From positions 277,547-341,546 of the forward strand of contig NZ_BMQC01000004.1 in assembly GCF_014647915.1 (NCBI RefSeq): DNA of 64,000 nt. The letters run 5' to 3'. How positions within the stretch are numbered: the first letter of the stretch is position 1; the number at the start of each line of letters is the position of its first letter. Under the pieces are notes generated by a model. That model ran no database searches. It was not told the origin of the DNA and saw only the letters and a list, made by a program, of their open reading frames with translations. Origin of the DNA: Pilimelia terevasa (GTDB lineage: Bacteria; Actinomycetota; Actinomycetes; Mycobacteriales; Micromonosporaceae). Shown piece by piece: positions 43,042-51,287 of this stretch. The position numbers and the translations under genes are program-made.

Positions 43042-43312
43042 GAAAGTCAATGGCGCGCGGCGTCCGCGATCCACATAGCACCGGAACATCGACAGTAGAC
43101 AGCCGCGTCAAGTGGCCGTCTCGTGAGGCGGCGCGCGCCGGTGACGCGACCGCAGGCGCAGGTGGCACGGACGACCGTCGGCGGCCCGCCCACCGACGTG
43201 ACCCCGGCGCCCGCCGGGGTGAAGACCGTGGTCGACCACGCGGGTGCGGCGCGAGGCCGGCAGTGCCGTAGCCGCCGCGTGCCGGTTACCGCGTGCCGCT
43301 ACCCGGCTGTCG

Positions 43313-44728
43313 TCAGCGCGGAGCCGGCAGCGTCGGCGCCACGGCGACCTGCGGCGGGTCGGGCAGCCGGCCGGCGAGGTAGCGGCGCAGGCCGGCGGGG
43401 TCGGGGCGCAGCCGGGTGCGGGCGGCGTGCACGTACTGGCCGAGCCCGGCGACGGGGTGGCCGGGCTCGGGCAGGGACCACAGCGGATCGAACCCCGCCC
43501 CCTCGGCCGCCGCGCGCCACTGCGCCACCGTGGGGAAGATCTGGTCGCGTTCGGCGCGCCCGTCGGTGAACCGGGCGTCCGGGTCCGCGGCCGGGGGCGA
43601 CATGAGGAACTCGGTCGAGGTCATGATCTGCGGGTGCTCCCGGCTGGTGTCGATGAACACCAGCCAGCCGCCGGGCGCCAGGAGCCGGTACAGCGCCGCC
43701 ATGAGCTGCCCGGTGTCCACCGCGTTGTGCAGCACGTTGGCCGCCAGCACGACGTCGACGCTGCCGGGGGCGTGGCCCTGCGCCGACAGGTCGCTGTTGA
43801 TGTCGCACCTGCCGTACCGGACCCACGGCCGGTCCCCGAACATCTCGCGCCCGACGTGCAGGAAGAACGGCGACACGTCGGTGAACTGGTAGTCGACCGG
43901 GTCCGTCGACTCGGCCAGGGCCGGGATCACCACCGCGCTGGTACCGCCCACGCCGGCCCCGATCTCCAGGACCCGCAGCGGCGTGTCGGGGGCGTGCCAG
44001 GCGGCCACGTGGCGCAGCGTCGCCGCGGCGACGCCGTTGACGTAGCGGCTGGCCAGGTTGTCCCGGTACGTGCTGTCGGCGGTGTCCGTGCGGCCGTCGG
44101 GGAACATCAGTTGCTGGACGGTCACCTCGTCGCGCAGCAGCCGCGGCAGGCTGCGGGCGCAGCGGGCGAGGAACTCGCCCATCTGCTCCCCGTGCCCCAG
44201 CCCGGCCGCCGCGGCGTCGAGCCGGGCGAGGCGGACATCGAGGTCCGCGGCGGTGCAGGGACGCTCGGCCCGGTAGCTGTCCGGGCCGGCGGCGGACAGG
44301 ACGCCCTCCCTGGTCAGCTCCCGCAGCCAGCGCCGCACCACCCGCCGGTGCCGGGGCGCCACCGCGAGGGCGGTCAACACCTCCGCGACCGGGTGTACCG
44401 CGCCGGCCGCGGTGAACAGGCCCGCCTCCGCCAGGGTCGCGCCCATCGCGGCGTGCGCGGCCGCGTCCAGGACGGCCACCCGGTCGGCGACGGCGGCCCA
44501 GTCCACGGACCCCAGCGCGGCCAGCCCGGCGGTGTGCGCCGCCTCCCGCACCGCGCGGTCGGCCGGCAGTGTCGCCGCCGCCGGCTGGGCGAGCAGGTGG
44601 CCGTCGACGGGGCAGGCGCACGCGACGGCCGGGTGGCGGCACAGCAGTCCGGCGGCGGTCTTCAGGGGCGCGGCGGCGGTCGGGGAGGCGGCTGCGGTCG
44701 ACGGGGAGGCGGTGGCGGTGTCAGACAC
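43313..44728 (-). CDS. Stand-alone methyltransferase resembling NRPS/PKS-embedded MT domains
   Basis: 471 residues from GTG 44728. An N-terminal helical region (about 20-190) is followed by a class I SAM domain: VLEIGAGVGGTSAVVIPAL (about 261-279), FTDVSPFFLHVGREMF (about 290-305), YGRCDINSD, LAANVLHNA (about 337) and LLAPGGWLVFIDTSREHPQ. The words ANVLHN and FTDVSPFFL are those of C-methyltransferase domains inside HMWP1/HMWP2-type synthetases, and both megasynthases here lack such domains. It lies upstream of the NRPS on the same strand, 331 bases away with its own promoter interval. It probably C-methylates a thiazoline or the malonate-derived carbon in trans. The site is not determinable from sequence. 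Confidence 0.85.
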   Translation of the reverse strand: MSDTATASPSTAAASPTAAAPLKTAAGLLCRHPAVACACPVDGHLLAQPAAATLPADRAVREAAHTAGLAALGSVDWAAVADRVAVLDAAAHAAMGATLAEAGLFTAAGAVHPVAEVLTALAVAPRHRRVVRRWLRELTREGVLSAAGPDSYRAERPCTAADLDVRLARLDAAAAGLGHGEQMGEFLARCARSLPRLLRDEVTVQQLMFPDGRTDTADSTYRDNLASRYVNGVAAATLRHVAAWHAPDTPLRVLEIGAGVGGTSAVVIPALAESTDPVDYQFTDVSPFFLHVGREMFGDRPWVRYGRCDINSDLSAQGHAPGSVDVVLAANVLHNAVDTGQLMAALYRLLAPGGWLVFIDTSREHPQIMTSTEFLMSPPAADPDARFTDGRAERDQIFPTVAQWRAAAEGAGFDPLWSLPEPGHPVAGLGQYVHAARTRLRPDPAGLRRYLAGRLPDPPQVAVAPTLPAPR

Positions 44729-44928
44729 GGCGAGCGCTCCGATCAGTGGTCGCGGGCGGGGTGACGGTGGGACCGGCCGGGCACGCGACGGTGGCGGGAG
44801 CGCGGGTGACCCCGGCGGCTCCGGTACGGGGACCTTCCGGCGCAAGCGGACCACTGTGGTCTCACCGTACGGCCGCCATCCGTAAATGGCAACTATGTTC
44901 ATTAAGGCGGGGGAAGGGCCGGACCGGG

Positions 44929-46215
44929 TCAGCTCGGCGGGTCGCCGTCGCGCGCTCCCCCCACCGGGTGTCGGGGCGGTGCCGCGGCCGCCGGGAGGAA
45001 CGCCGCGCCGAGCAGGATCGCGCAGGCGGCGACTGGCGCGGCGGCGGGCTGCCACTGGTACAGGGCGGTGCCGGCGATCGGGCCGACGATGAACGCCGCC
45101 GCGTTGGCCGCCCCGACCAGCCCGGCCACGGCACCCTGCTGGGCCGGCGCGTACCCGAGCGTCGCCCCGGTCGTGTAGCCCGGCACCGCGAGGCCCAGGC
45201 CCACGCCCACCGCGGCCATCCCGGCGAGGACGGCGGGCATCCCGGAGGCTCCGGCGACCAGGGCGGCGCCCCCCGCGGCCAGCAGGGCGCCGACCGTGAC
45301 CAGCCGCCGGGGCGACCACTTCAGCAGCCGGACCAGGCCCGCCTGGGCGGCCAGGTACCCCACGCCGGAGCTGACGAGCGCGAGGCCGGTGAGCCGGGCG
45401 GTCTCCGCGTGCGTCGCGTGCAGGCGGTCCTGGATGAGGAAGCCGATGGTCACCTGCACCATGCCCAGCGCCACGAGGACGCCGACCCCGCAGCACAGGT
45501 ACGGCCACAGGCGGCGTTCGCGCCAGCTCACCCGCGCGCTCACCCGGCGCGCCGCCGGCACCCCACCTGCGGGCAGGCGCAGCGCGACCACCGCGGCGGT
45601 GGCCAGGACCAGCACCGGCGTCGCGTACAGCGGGGCGAACAGGGACAGGCCGCCGAGCGCCCCGCCGATGAGCGGCCCGACGATCAGCGCCAGCCCCTGC
45701 GCCGCGCCGACCATGCCCAGCGCGCGCGTCCGCGCCGCCGGCTCCTCGATGGAGGCCGCGACGTACGACTGCGCGGCGACCGGCAGGCCGGCGATGCCGG
45801 CGCCGAAGACCAGGGCGCGCCCGGCGATGAGCGCCGCCCACAGCACCGCGCCGGTCACCACGCCGGCCAGCCCGAGGCGGACCGCCACCGCGAACGCGGC
45901 GGCGCCCACCGCCGCGAGACCGAGCGCGCTCAGCATGGTCGCGCGGTACCCGCTGCGCCCCACCTGTCGCCCCCAGACCGGGCTCGCCGCCATGACCACG
46001 GCCGCGGCTCCGGCGATCAGCAGGCCGAGCCCGGCCTCGCCGAGGCCGAGCTGGCGGGCGAGCGGAGGCAGTACCGGCGTGAGGGTCTGCTGGGCGGCGA
46101 AGGCCCCGAACACCGCGACCTGCACGACGACGGGGCGCACGGGCGGCCCGCCGTCGCGGTGCCCGCGTGTGTCGTCCGGCGGGGGAGCCGCCACCGCCTC
46201 CCGTGAGTCGCGCAT
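44929..46215 (-). CDS. MFS transporter, probable product exporter
   Basis: A 428-residue major facilitator with 12 predicted membrane helices. The loop 2-3 signature is SPVWGRQVGRSGYRATML (about 69-86), and the motif at helix 5 is GAAQGLALIVGPLIGGALGG (about 150-169), typical of drug/H+ antiporter-1 efflux members. A Pro/Asp-rich N-terminus (1-28) is cytoplasmic. ATG 46215 has no ribosome site, with TAACCT 7 bases upstream, so it is probably leaderless. As the first gene on the cluster side it is the likely exporter of the thiazoline product; import genes (TonB-independent ABC or siderophore-binding protein) are not seen nearby. Confidence 0.87.
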   Translation of the reverse strand: MRDSREAVAAPPPDDTRGHRDGGPPVRPVVVQVAVFGAFAAQQTLTPVLPPLARQLGLGEAGLGLLIAGAAAVVMAASPVWGRQVGRSGYRATMLSALGLAAVGAAAFAVAVRLGLAGVVTGAVLWAALIAGRALVFGAGIAGLPVAAQSYVAASIEEPAARTRALGMVGAAQGLALIVGPLIGGALGGLSLFAPLYATPVLVLATAAVVALRLPAGGVPAARRVSARVSWRERRLWPYLCCGVGVLVALGMVQVTIGFLIQDRLHATHAETARLTGLALVSSGVGYLAAQAGLVRLLKWSPRRLVTVGALLAAGGAALVAGASGMPAVLAGMAAVGVGLGLAVPGYTTGATLGYAPAQQGAVAGLVGAANAAAFIVGPIAGTALYQWQPAAAPVAACAILLGAAFLPAAAAPPRHPVGGARDGDPPS

Positions 46216-46328
46216 CCACAGAGGTTAGACGGTGATCTTCGACGAGGCCAGGTATGCCGGCGGGCGGCCTGTCGCCGCGCCGGGTGTAGGGCAGGATGCA
46301 GAGTTTCCGGGCCGGGAGGAGCGCCGTC

Positions 46329-47060
46329 GTGCCCCAGGTGGATCTCACGTCAGGAGTCGTCGCGTACGCCGATACCGGCGGCGCCGGCCGGCCGGTGCTG
46401 GTCCTGCTGGGCGGGTTGTTCGTCGGCGGGTCGATGTGGCGCCACGTCGTCGCGGAGTGGGGTGGTGAGTTCCGGTGCGTGGTGCCGCAGCTTCCGCTGG
46501 GCGCGCACCGCACCCCGATGCGCTCCGGCGCCGATCTCAGCGGCCGGGGCATCGCACGGCTGGTGGGCGAGTTCCTGGAGCGGCTCGACCTGCGGGACGT
46601 CACGCTGGTGGGCAGCGACTGGGGCGGCGCGCAGCTGGTGGTCGCGGAGAAGGTCGACGGCCGGGTGGCGCGGCTGGTCCTGCTGCCGCAGGAGGCGCTG
46701 GACAACTACCCCCCGGGGCTCAGCGGCAGGTCGGTGTGCCGGGCGGCGAGGACTCCCGGCGGCCTGACACTGACGCTGCAGCAGATGAGGTTCCGCGCGC
46801 TGCGCCGGTCGCCGTTGGCGTTCGGGCGGATGTCCAAGCGCGGCGTCCCGGACCAGGTGCTGGACGCCTGGCTCGACCCGGCGCTGCGCCGGTCCGAAAT
46901 CCGCAGGGACGTGGCGAGGTACCTGCGGTCCACCGTCACCGGCGACTACCTCCGGGCCGCCGCGGCGCTGGCGATCCCCGAGGACCAGCCCGCGGCGTGC
47001 GCGGCCGCGATCCGCCGGTTCGTCCGGGAGACGCCGGATGCGCGGGCGCCCCGCCCGTGA
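46329..47060 (+). CDS. Alpha/beta hydrolase with apparent internal deletion
   Basis: 243 residues from GTG 46329, with GGGAGGAG 8 bases upstream. The fold start VLVLLGGLFVGGSMW has Gly where most relatives have His-Gly, and the nucleophile elbow VGSDWGGAQL carries Asp97, as in haloalkane-dehalogenase/epoxide-hydrolase-like members. Cap-region sequence continues normally to YLRAAAAL (about 219), then jumps to AIPEDQPAACAAAIRRF. In relatives I know, about 45-50 residues holding the acidic and His triad members lie between those points. The frame stays open, so this looks like an in-frame deletion leaving an inactive protein. It is divergent from the MFS gene and may be a decaying gene rather than part of the cluster. 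Confidence 0.75.
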   Translation: MPQVDLTSGVVAYADTGGAGRPVLVLLGGLFVGGSMWRHVVAEWGGEFRCVVPQLPLGAHRTPMRSGADLSGRGIARLVGEFLERLDLRDVTLVGSDWGGAQLVVAEKVDGRVARLVLLPQEALDNYPPGLSGRSVCRAARTPGGLTLTLQQMRFRALRRSPLAFGRMSKRGVPDQVLDAWLDPALRRSEIRRDVARYLRSTVTGDYLRAAAALAIPEDQPAACAAAIRRFVRETPDARAPRP

Positions 47061-47106
47061 CGCGGTGCCGACCGCCGGAGAGGAGCCAGCTCCGACCCGG
47101 CCGGCT

Positions 47107-47544
47107 CTAGGCCGCGTGGTGGAACGCGATCGCCGTGGTCGCTGCCGCGGTGGCATCGGAGCGGTCCACGGCCACCACCGCGCAGGCTCCCGCGCGGCAG
47201 TCCAGGAGGGCCGCGGACGGGACCCCCTCCGTGGCCACGGCCACGAAGGTCCTCTGTACCCGGAACGTCGCGGTCGCCGTACCGAAGATGTCGGTCCGCA
47301 CGCGCACGAGCCCGTTGAACTCCCGGGCGCAGGCCGAGGTCGCGGCGCCGCACTGCATGACGTCGACGGCCGCGCGCGGCGCGAATCCGCGGATCTGCAC
47401 GGTGATGGCGGCCCCGTCCCGCAGGTCGTCTGCCGGGGTGGCCGACAGTCCCGGCGTCGTCGTCCGGGTGGCGGCGGACAGGGTCCCCACCACCAGCAGC
47501 GCCACGGCGCTCGCGGCCACCGCTGCTGAGAAGTTCAGCTTCAT
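47107..47544 (-). CDS. Secreted neocarzinostatin-family domain protein
   Basis: 145 residues from ATG 47544, GGGAG at good spacing. The signal peptide (1-25) ends near LSAAT. The mature domain matches the seven-strand neocarzinostatin/actinoxanthin apoprotein fold: TTPGLSATPADDLRDGAAIT, VQIRGFAPRAAVDVMQCG, then CAREF, TATATFRVQRTF and LLDCRAGACAVV. The four cysteines are placed to form the two family disulfides. Classic members bind enediyne chromophores, but many actinomycete relatives lie outside enediyne clusters. No enediyne PKS is in this window, so ligand binding is unproven. It is divergent from a two-component system 290 bases away, which might control it. Confidence 0.86.
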   Translation of the reverse strand: MKLNFSAAVAASAVALLVVGTLSAATRTTTPGLSATPADDLRDGAAITVQIRGFAPRAAVDVMQCGAATSACAREFNGLVRVRTDIFGTATATFRVQRTFVAVATEGVPSAALLDCRAGACAVVAVDRSDATAAATTAIAFHHAA

Positions 47545-47834
47545 CACGTCTCCCGTCGACTGTCCCGGCGTGCCGGCCGCCGTGGCGCCGACGCGCCCGG
47601 CTCGGAACGACCTTCGCCGCGGCCGGGCGCGGGGGACAAGCCGGCGGGACGGTTCCGGGACGGGCGGGACGCGCGCCCCAGCCACGAGCTGCGGGCGGGG
47701 CGCCGGCGGAACGCGGCGCCGGGACGCCGGTGCCCGGGCAGCCGGACGCCGTCCTGAGGCGCGGGCCGCTGGTCGCCGGGGCTGCGAACGGGAGCGGGCG
47801 GACCGCGGGCCGCCCCGGCCTCTAGGGTGTCCGG

Positions 47835-48503
47835 GTGCGGGTGCTGTTGATTGAGGACGATGACGAGTTGGGGCCTGCCGTCGCCACGGGTCTGCGGGGT
47901 GCGGGCTTCGCGGTCGACCTGGCCGCCGACCTCGCCGTCGGCGACTTCAAGGTCGCGGTCAGCGGCTACGACTGCCTGGTCGTGGACCGGAACCTGCCCG
48001 ACGGCGACGGCGCGCGATTCGTCGGGCGGCAGCGCGCCGGCGGCAGCCGGACGCCGGTGCTGATCCTGACCGCCCGGGACGGCCTGCGCGACCGGGTGGA
48101 GGGTTTCGCGCTGGGCGCGGACGACTATCTGGTCAAGCCCTTCGACCTGGCGGAGCTGGTCGCCCGGGTCCGCGCGCTGTGCCGCCGCGGCGACGTGCTC
48201 CGCCCGACCCGGCTGGCCGTCGGCGACATCCTCGTCGACCTGGCCGCGCGGAAGGTCACCCGGGCGGGGATCGTGCTGACCCTGTCGCCGAAGGAGTTCG
48301 GTGTGCTGGAGCTGCTCGCCGTCCGCGTCGGCCAGGTGGTGAGCCGCACCGAGATCATCGAGTGCTGCTGGGACGAGATGGGCGAGCCGGAGTCCAACGT
48401 GGTTGACGCGGTGATGGCGCGCCTGCGGCGGCGGCTCGGCCTGCCCGCGGTGATCTCGACGGTACGCGGAGTGGGCTTCCGGCTCGACGCGGTCGAGGGC
48501 TGA
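47835..48503 (+). CDS. OmpR-family response regulator
   Basis: A 222-residue two-component regulator. Receiver domain 1-115 with acidic pocket EDDD at 7-10, phosphoacceptor Asp51 in LVVDRNLPDGDG and Lys about 102 in YLVKPFD. The OmpR/PhoB winged helix is about 128-220 (LSPKEFGVLELLAVRVGQVV, then VDAVMARLRRRLG and TVRGVGFRLD). GTG 47835 gives the standard MRVLLIEDDDELG start. The kinase gene follows after 6 bases, so the pair is one operon. DNA targets probably include its own promoter or the divergent neocarzinostatin-like gene; no direct repeat was confidently identified. Confidence 0.95.
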   Translation: MRVLLIEDDDELGPAVATGLRGAGFAVDLAADLAVGDFKVAVSGYDCLVVDRNLPDGDGARFVGRQRAGGSRTPVLILTARDGLRDRVEGFALGADDYLVKPFDLAELVARVRALCRRGDVLRPTRLAVGDILVDLAARKVTRAGIVLTLSPKEFGVLELLAVRVGQVVSRTEIIECCWDEMGEPESNVVDAVMARLRRRLGLPAVISTVRGVGFRLDAVEG

Positions 48504-48509
48504 GCGGGC

Positions 48510-49766
48510 GTGCGCGGCGGGGTCCGGGTGGAGCGGCAGCTCCGGCGGCTGCGCTGGAAGCTGACCGCGATGTTCACGGCGGTGACCGTCGGCTGCCTGC
48601 TGACCCTGGCGGCGGTGACCGCGACCCTGGACCGGCGGGCGGAGGAGCGCGCACTGGACGCCGACCTCAGCACGCGCACGGCCGCGGTGGCCCTGACCGC
48701 ATGTTTCGACCCGGCCGTGGGGCGGATCACCGTGGACGACGACAGCGCCGACAGCCTGGTTCTCGGTCGCCCCTACCTGGTGGTGGTCGTCGACTGGTCC
48801 CGGGATCCGGCCGGGGCGGTGGTCTACCCGGCGCGGGCGCCGCTGGGCCCGCCCGACCTCGGCGCCCTGCGGGGGCTGCGCCCGCGGGTGGGTCCGGGAG
48901 ACCGGCCGGTGCTGACGGACCTCGCCGGCCCCTCCGGTGGGTGGCGGGCCGCCGTGGTGGCCGTACCTGGGGAGGGTCCGGTCAACGCCGGCATGGTCGT
49001 CCTCGTCGGGGATCCGGCCCCGGTCCGGGAGGCCAACGCGGAGCTGACCCGACGGCTGCTGACCGGCTGCGTGGTGCTGGCGCAGTTGGCGGCCGTCGGC
49101 GGGTACTGGCTCGCCCGGTTCAGCATGCGGCCGGTGGTGCAGGCGCTGACCCGGCAGGAGCAGTTCCTGGCCGAGGCCGCGCACGAGCTGCGGACGCCGC
49201 TGGCCGCGCTCCTGCTGGTCGCCCGGGGCGGCCTCGCCCACCCCGCCCGCCGGGTCGACGCGATGCGGGACACCGTCCGGCTGGCGGACCGCCTCGGGCA
49301 CCTCGTCACCAGCCTGCTCACCCGGGCCCGACTCCAGGCCGGCACGCAGCGGGTCGACCTGGTGTCGATGCGCCTGGATCAGCTCGTCGAGCAGGTGGTC
49401 GAGGACCTGCCGGGCGCCGACGCGGTGGCGGTCCGCGCCGCACCGACCGTCGTGGCCGGCGATCCGGATCTGCTCGCCCAGGCGGTGCGCAACCTGACCG
49501 AGAACGCCCTGCGGCACGGGCGCCCGGCGGCGGGCGCCGCCCCGGTCGAGGTGACGGTCCGCGACGGGCTCGTCGAGGTGCGCGACCACGGGCCCGGTCC
49601 GCACCGGGTCGGCCACGGGAGCGCGGGCACCGGCATCGGGCTGTCCATCGTCCGGTGGGTCGCCGAACTCCACGGCGGCGAGTTCATGCTGGTCGAGGCG
49701 CCTGACGGCGGGGCGCTGGCCACCCTGCGGCTGCCCGGCGCCGCAGCGCGCCCCACCCGGGCCTGA
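48510..49766 (+). CDS. Sensor histidine kinase
   Basis: A 418-residue membrane kinase partnering the adjacent regulator. A first membrane helix (about 19-40) and a second (about 184-202) bracket a 140-residue extracellular sensor. The dimerisation/phosphoacceptor motif is EAAHELRTPLAALLL with His225. The ATPase domain shows NLTENALRHG (N box), VRDHGPG (G1) and GTGIGLSIVRWVAELHGG (G2). There is no clear HAMP after the second helix: only FSMRPVVQALTRQEQF, a short connector. GTG 48510 lies 6 bases after the regulator stop. The signal sensed is unknown. Confidence 0.94.
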   Translation: MRGGVRVERQLRRLRWKLTAMFTAVTVGCLLTLAAVTATLDRRAEERALDADLSTRTAAVALTACFDPAVGRITVDDDSADSLVLGRPYLVVVVDWSRDPAGAVVYPARAPLGPPDLGALRGLRPRVGPGDRPVLTDLAGPSGGWRAAVVAVPGEGPVNAGMVVLVGDPAPVREANAELTRRLLTGCVVLAQLAAVGGYWLARFSMRPVVQALTRQEQFLAEAAHELRTPLAALLLVARGGLAHPARRVDAMRDTVRLADRLGHLVTSLLTRARLQAGTQRVDLVSMRLDQLVEQVVEDLPGADAVAVRAAPTVVAGDPDLLAQAVRNLTENALRHGRPAAGAAPVEVTVRDGLVEVRDHGPGPHRVGHGSAGTGIGLSIVRWVAELHGGEFMLVEAPDGGALATLRLPGAAARPTRA

Positions 49767-49874
49767 CGGGACGGCCGGAGAATTTCCGGCGCCGGGCGAC
49801 GCCGGCCCGGACCGCTGTCACGACGTTGTCATGGGCGGGACGGCACCGTGTCCACGGCAGAGAGCCGCCGCCGG

Positions 49875-51041
49875 TCAGGGGTGGGCGGCGAGGAGGAGGA
49901 ACGCGCCGAGCAGGATGAGGTGGACCAGCCCCTGCAGCCGGGTGGCCCGGCCCGGGACGACGGTCAGCGTGGCGACGACCACGGTGATGGCGAGCAGGAC
50001 GATCTGGGTGGCGCCCAGGCCCAGTGACAGGGGACCGGGCAGCCAGATCGTCGCGATGGCGATCGCGGGAATGGTCAGGCCGATGCTGGCCATCGCGGAG
50101 CCCAGCGCGAGGTTGAGGCTCACCTGGATGCGGTTGCTGCGGGCGGCGTTGGCCGCGGCGAGGGTCTCGGGCAGCAGTACGAGCAGGGCGATGACCACGC
50201 CGACGAACGAGTGCGGCAGGCTGACGCGGGCGACGGTGTCCTCGATGGCCGGGGACAGGACCTTGGCCAGGCCGACGACCGCGACGAGCGCGACCAGCAG
50301 CAGGACGAGGCTGGTGCCGGCGGCGCGGTTCGTGGGCGGGTCGGCGTGGTCGTCGCCGTCCGCGTCGTTGACCACCACGCCCTGGCTGGTGACCGGCAGG
50401 AAGAAGTCGCGGTGGCGGACGGTCTGGGTGCTGACGAACGCCGCGTAGAGGCTGACGGACGCCACGGCGGCGAAGGATAGCTGCGTCGGCGAGAACTCCG
50501 GCCCGGAGCGGGCGGTCGTGAAGGTCGGCAGGACCAGGCAGACGACGGCCAGGGTCGCCACGGTGGCCAGGGCCGCGCCGGTCCCCTCGGCGTTGAACAC
50601 GGCGAGCCGGTAGCGGACGGCGCCGACGAACAGCGACAGGCCGAGGATCCCGTTGCAGGTGATCATGACGGCGGCGAAGACCGTGTCGCGGGCCAGCGAC
50701 GCGGTGCCCGGACCACCGGCGATCATGAGCGTCACGATCAGCCCGACCTCGATGACCGTGACGGCGACCGCCAGCAGCAGCGACCCCAGCGGTTCGCCGA
50801 CGCGGTGGGCGACGACCTCGGCGTGGTGCACCGCGGCCAGGACCGCGACGCCCAGCACCACGGCGACCAGGGCGAGGGGCAGCACGGGCAGGTCGCGGCC
50901 CCAGGACGCGGCCAGCACGACGACGGCGACCGGCGGGGCGAGGAACCGCCAGTCCGCGTACCGGCGGGCGGGTCGCGCGCGCCCGGCCTCCGCCTGCGCG
51001 GTCGGCCCGGCGGCGGGCCGGGCCGGCTCGGGCGCGCTCAT
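49875..51041 (-). CDS. chaA: ChaA-type calcium/proton antiporter
   Basis: A 388-residue integral membrane protein with about 11 helices in two inverted halves. The cation/Ca2+ exchanger alpha motifs are VAVTVIEVGLIVTLMI (about 92-107) with its Glu, and VVIALLVLLPETLAAANAA (about 289-307) with Glu in LLPET, followed by SLNLALGSAMASIGLTIP. An acidic loop (VVNDADGDDHADPP, about 227-240) separates the halves, as in ChaA/CAX proteins. It exchanges Ca2+ (or Na+/K+) for protons to protect against cation and alkaline stress. Start ATG 51041. It is a single gene ending opposite the kinase gene. Ion choice is assigned from the family only. Confidence 0.88.
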   Translation of the reverse strand: MSAPEPARPAAGPTAQAEAGRARPARRYADWRFLAPPVAVVVLAASWGRDLPVLPLALVAVVLGVAVLAAVHHAEVVAHRVGEPLGSLLLAVAVTVIEVGLIVTLMIAGGPGTASLARDTVFAAVMITCNGILGLSLFVGAVRYRLAVFNAEGTGAALATVATLAVVCLVLPTFTTARSGPEFSPTQLSFAAVASVSLYAAFVSTQTVRHRDFFLPVTSQGVVVNDADGDDHADPPTNRAAGTSLVLLLVALVAVVGLAKVLSPAIEDTVARVSLPHSFVGVVIALLVLLPETLAAANAARSNRIQVSLNLALGSAMASIGLTIPAIAIATIWLPGPLSLGLGATQIVLLAITVVVATLTVVPGRATRLQGLVHLILLGAFLLLAAHP

Positions 51042-51287
51042 GCCGGGGCGCCGCAGCCGGGCCGTACCGGCGCGCCTGTCCGCCGGTACGGGCCCCGCTC
51101 CGCCGCCGACACCGGCGCGCATCCGACGATCATGCGTCGACAGTACCGAACAGCACCGTTGTCCGACGTGGAGGCCGGCGCGCCAGGGGCGCCGCACGCG
51201 GCCCCCGGCCGCCGACGACCACCGGAGCCGGCCGCGGGCCGACCGGGAGCCGTTCAGGTTTGGGCCGGTACGGCCGATAGGGCGGGT

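Noticed and set aside
47107..47544. Evidence for an enediyne cluster
   Set aside because: Only the apoprotein-fold gene is present; no enediyne PKS or accessory genes lie within the window, and such domains are common outside enediyne clusters.
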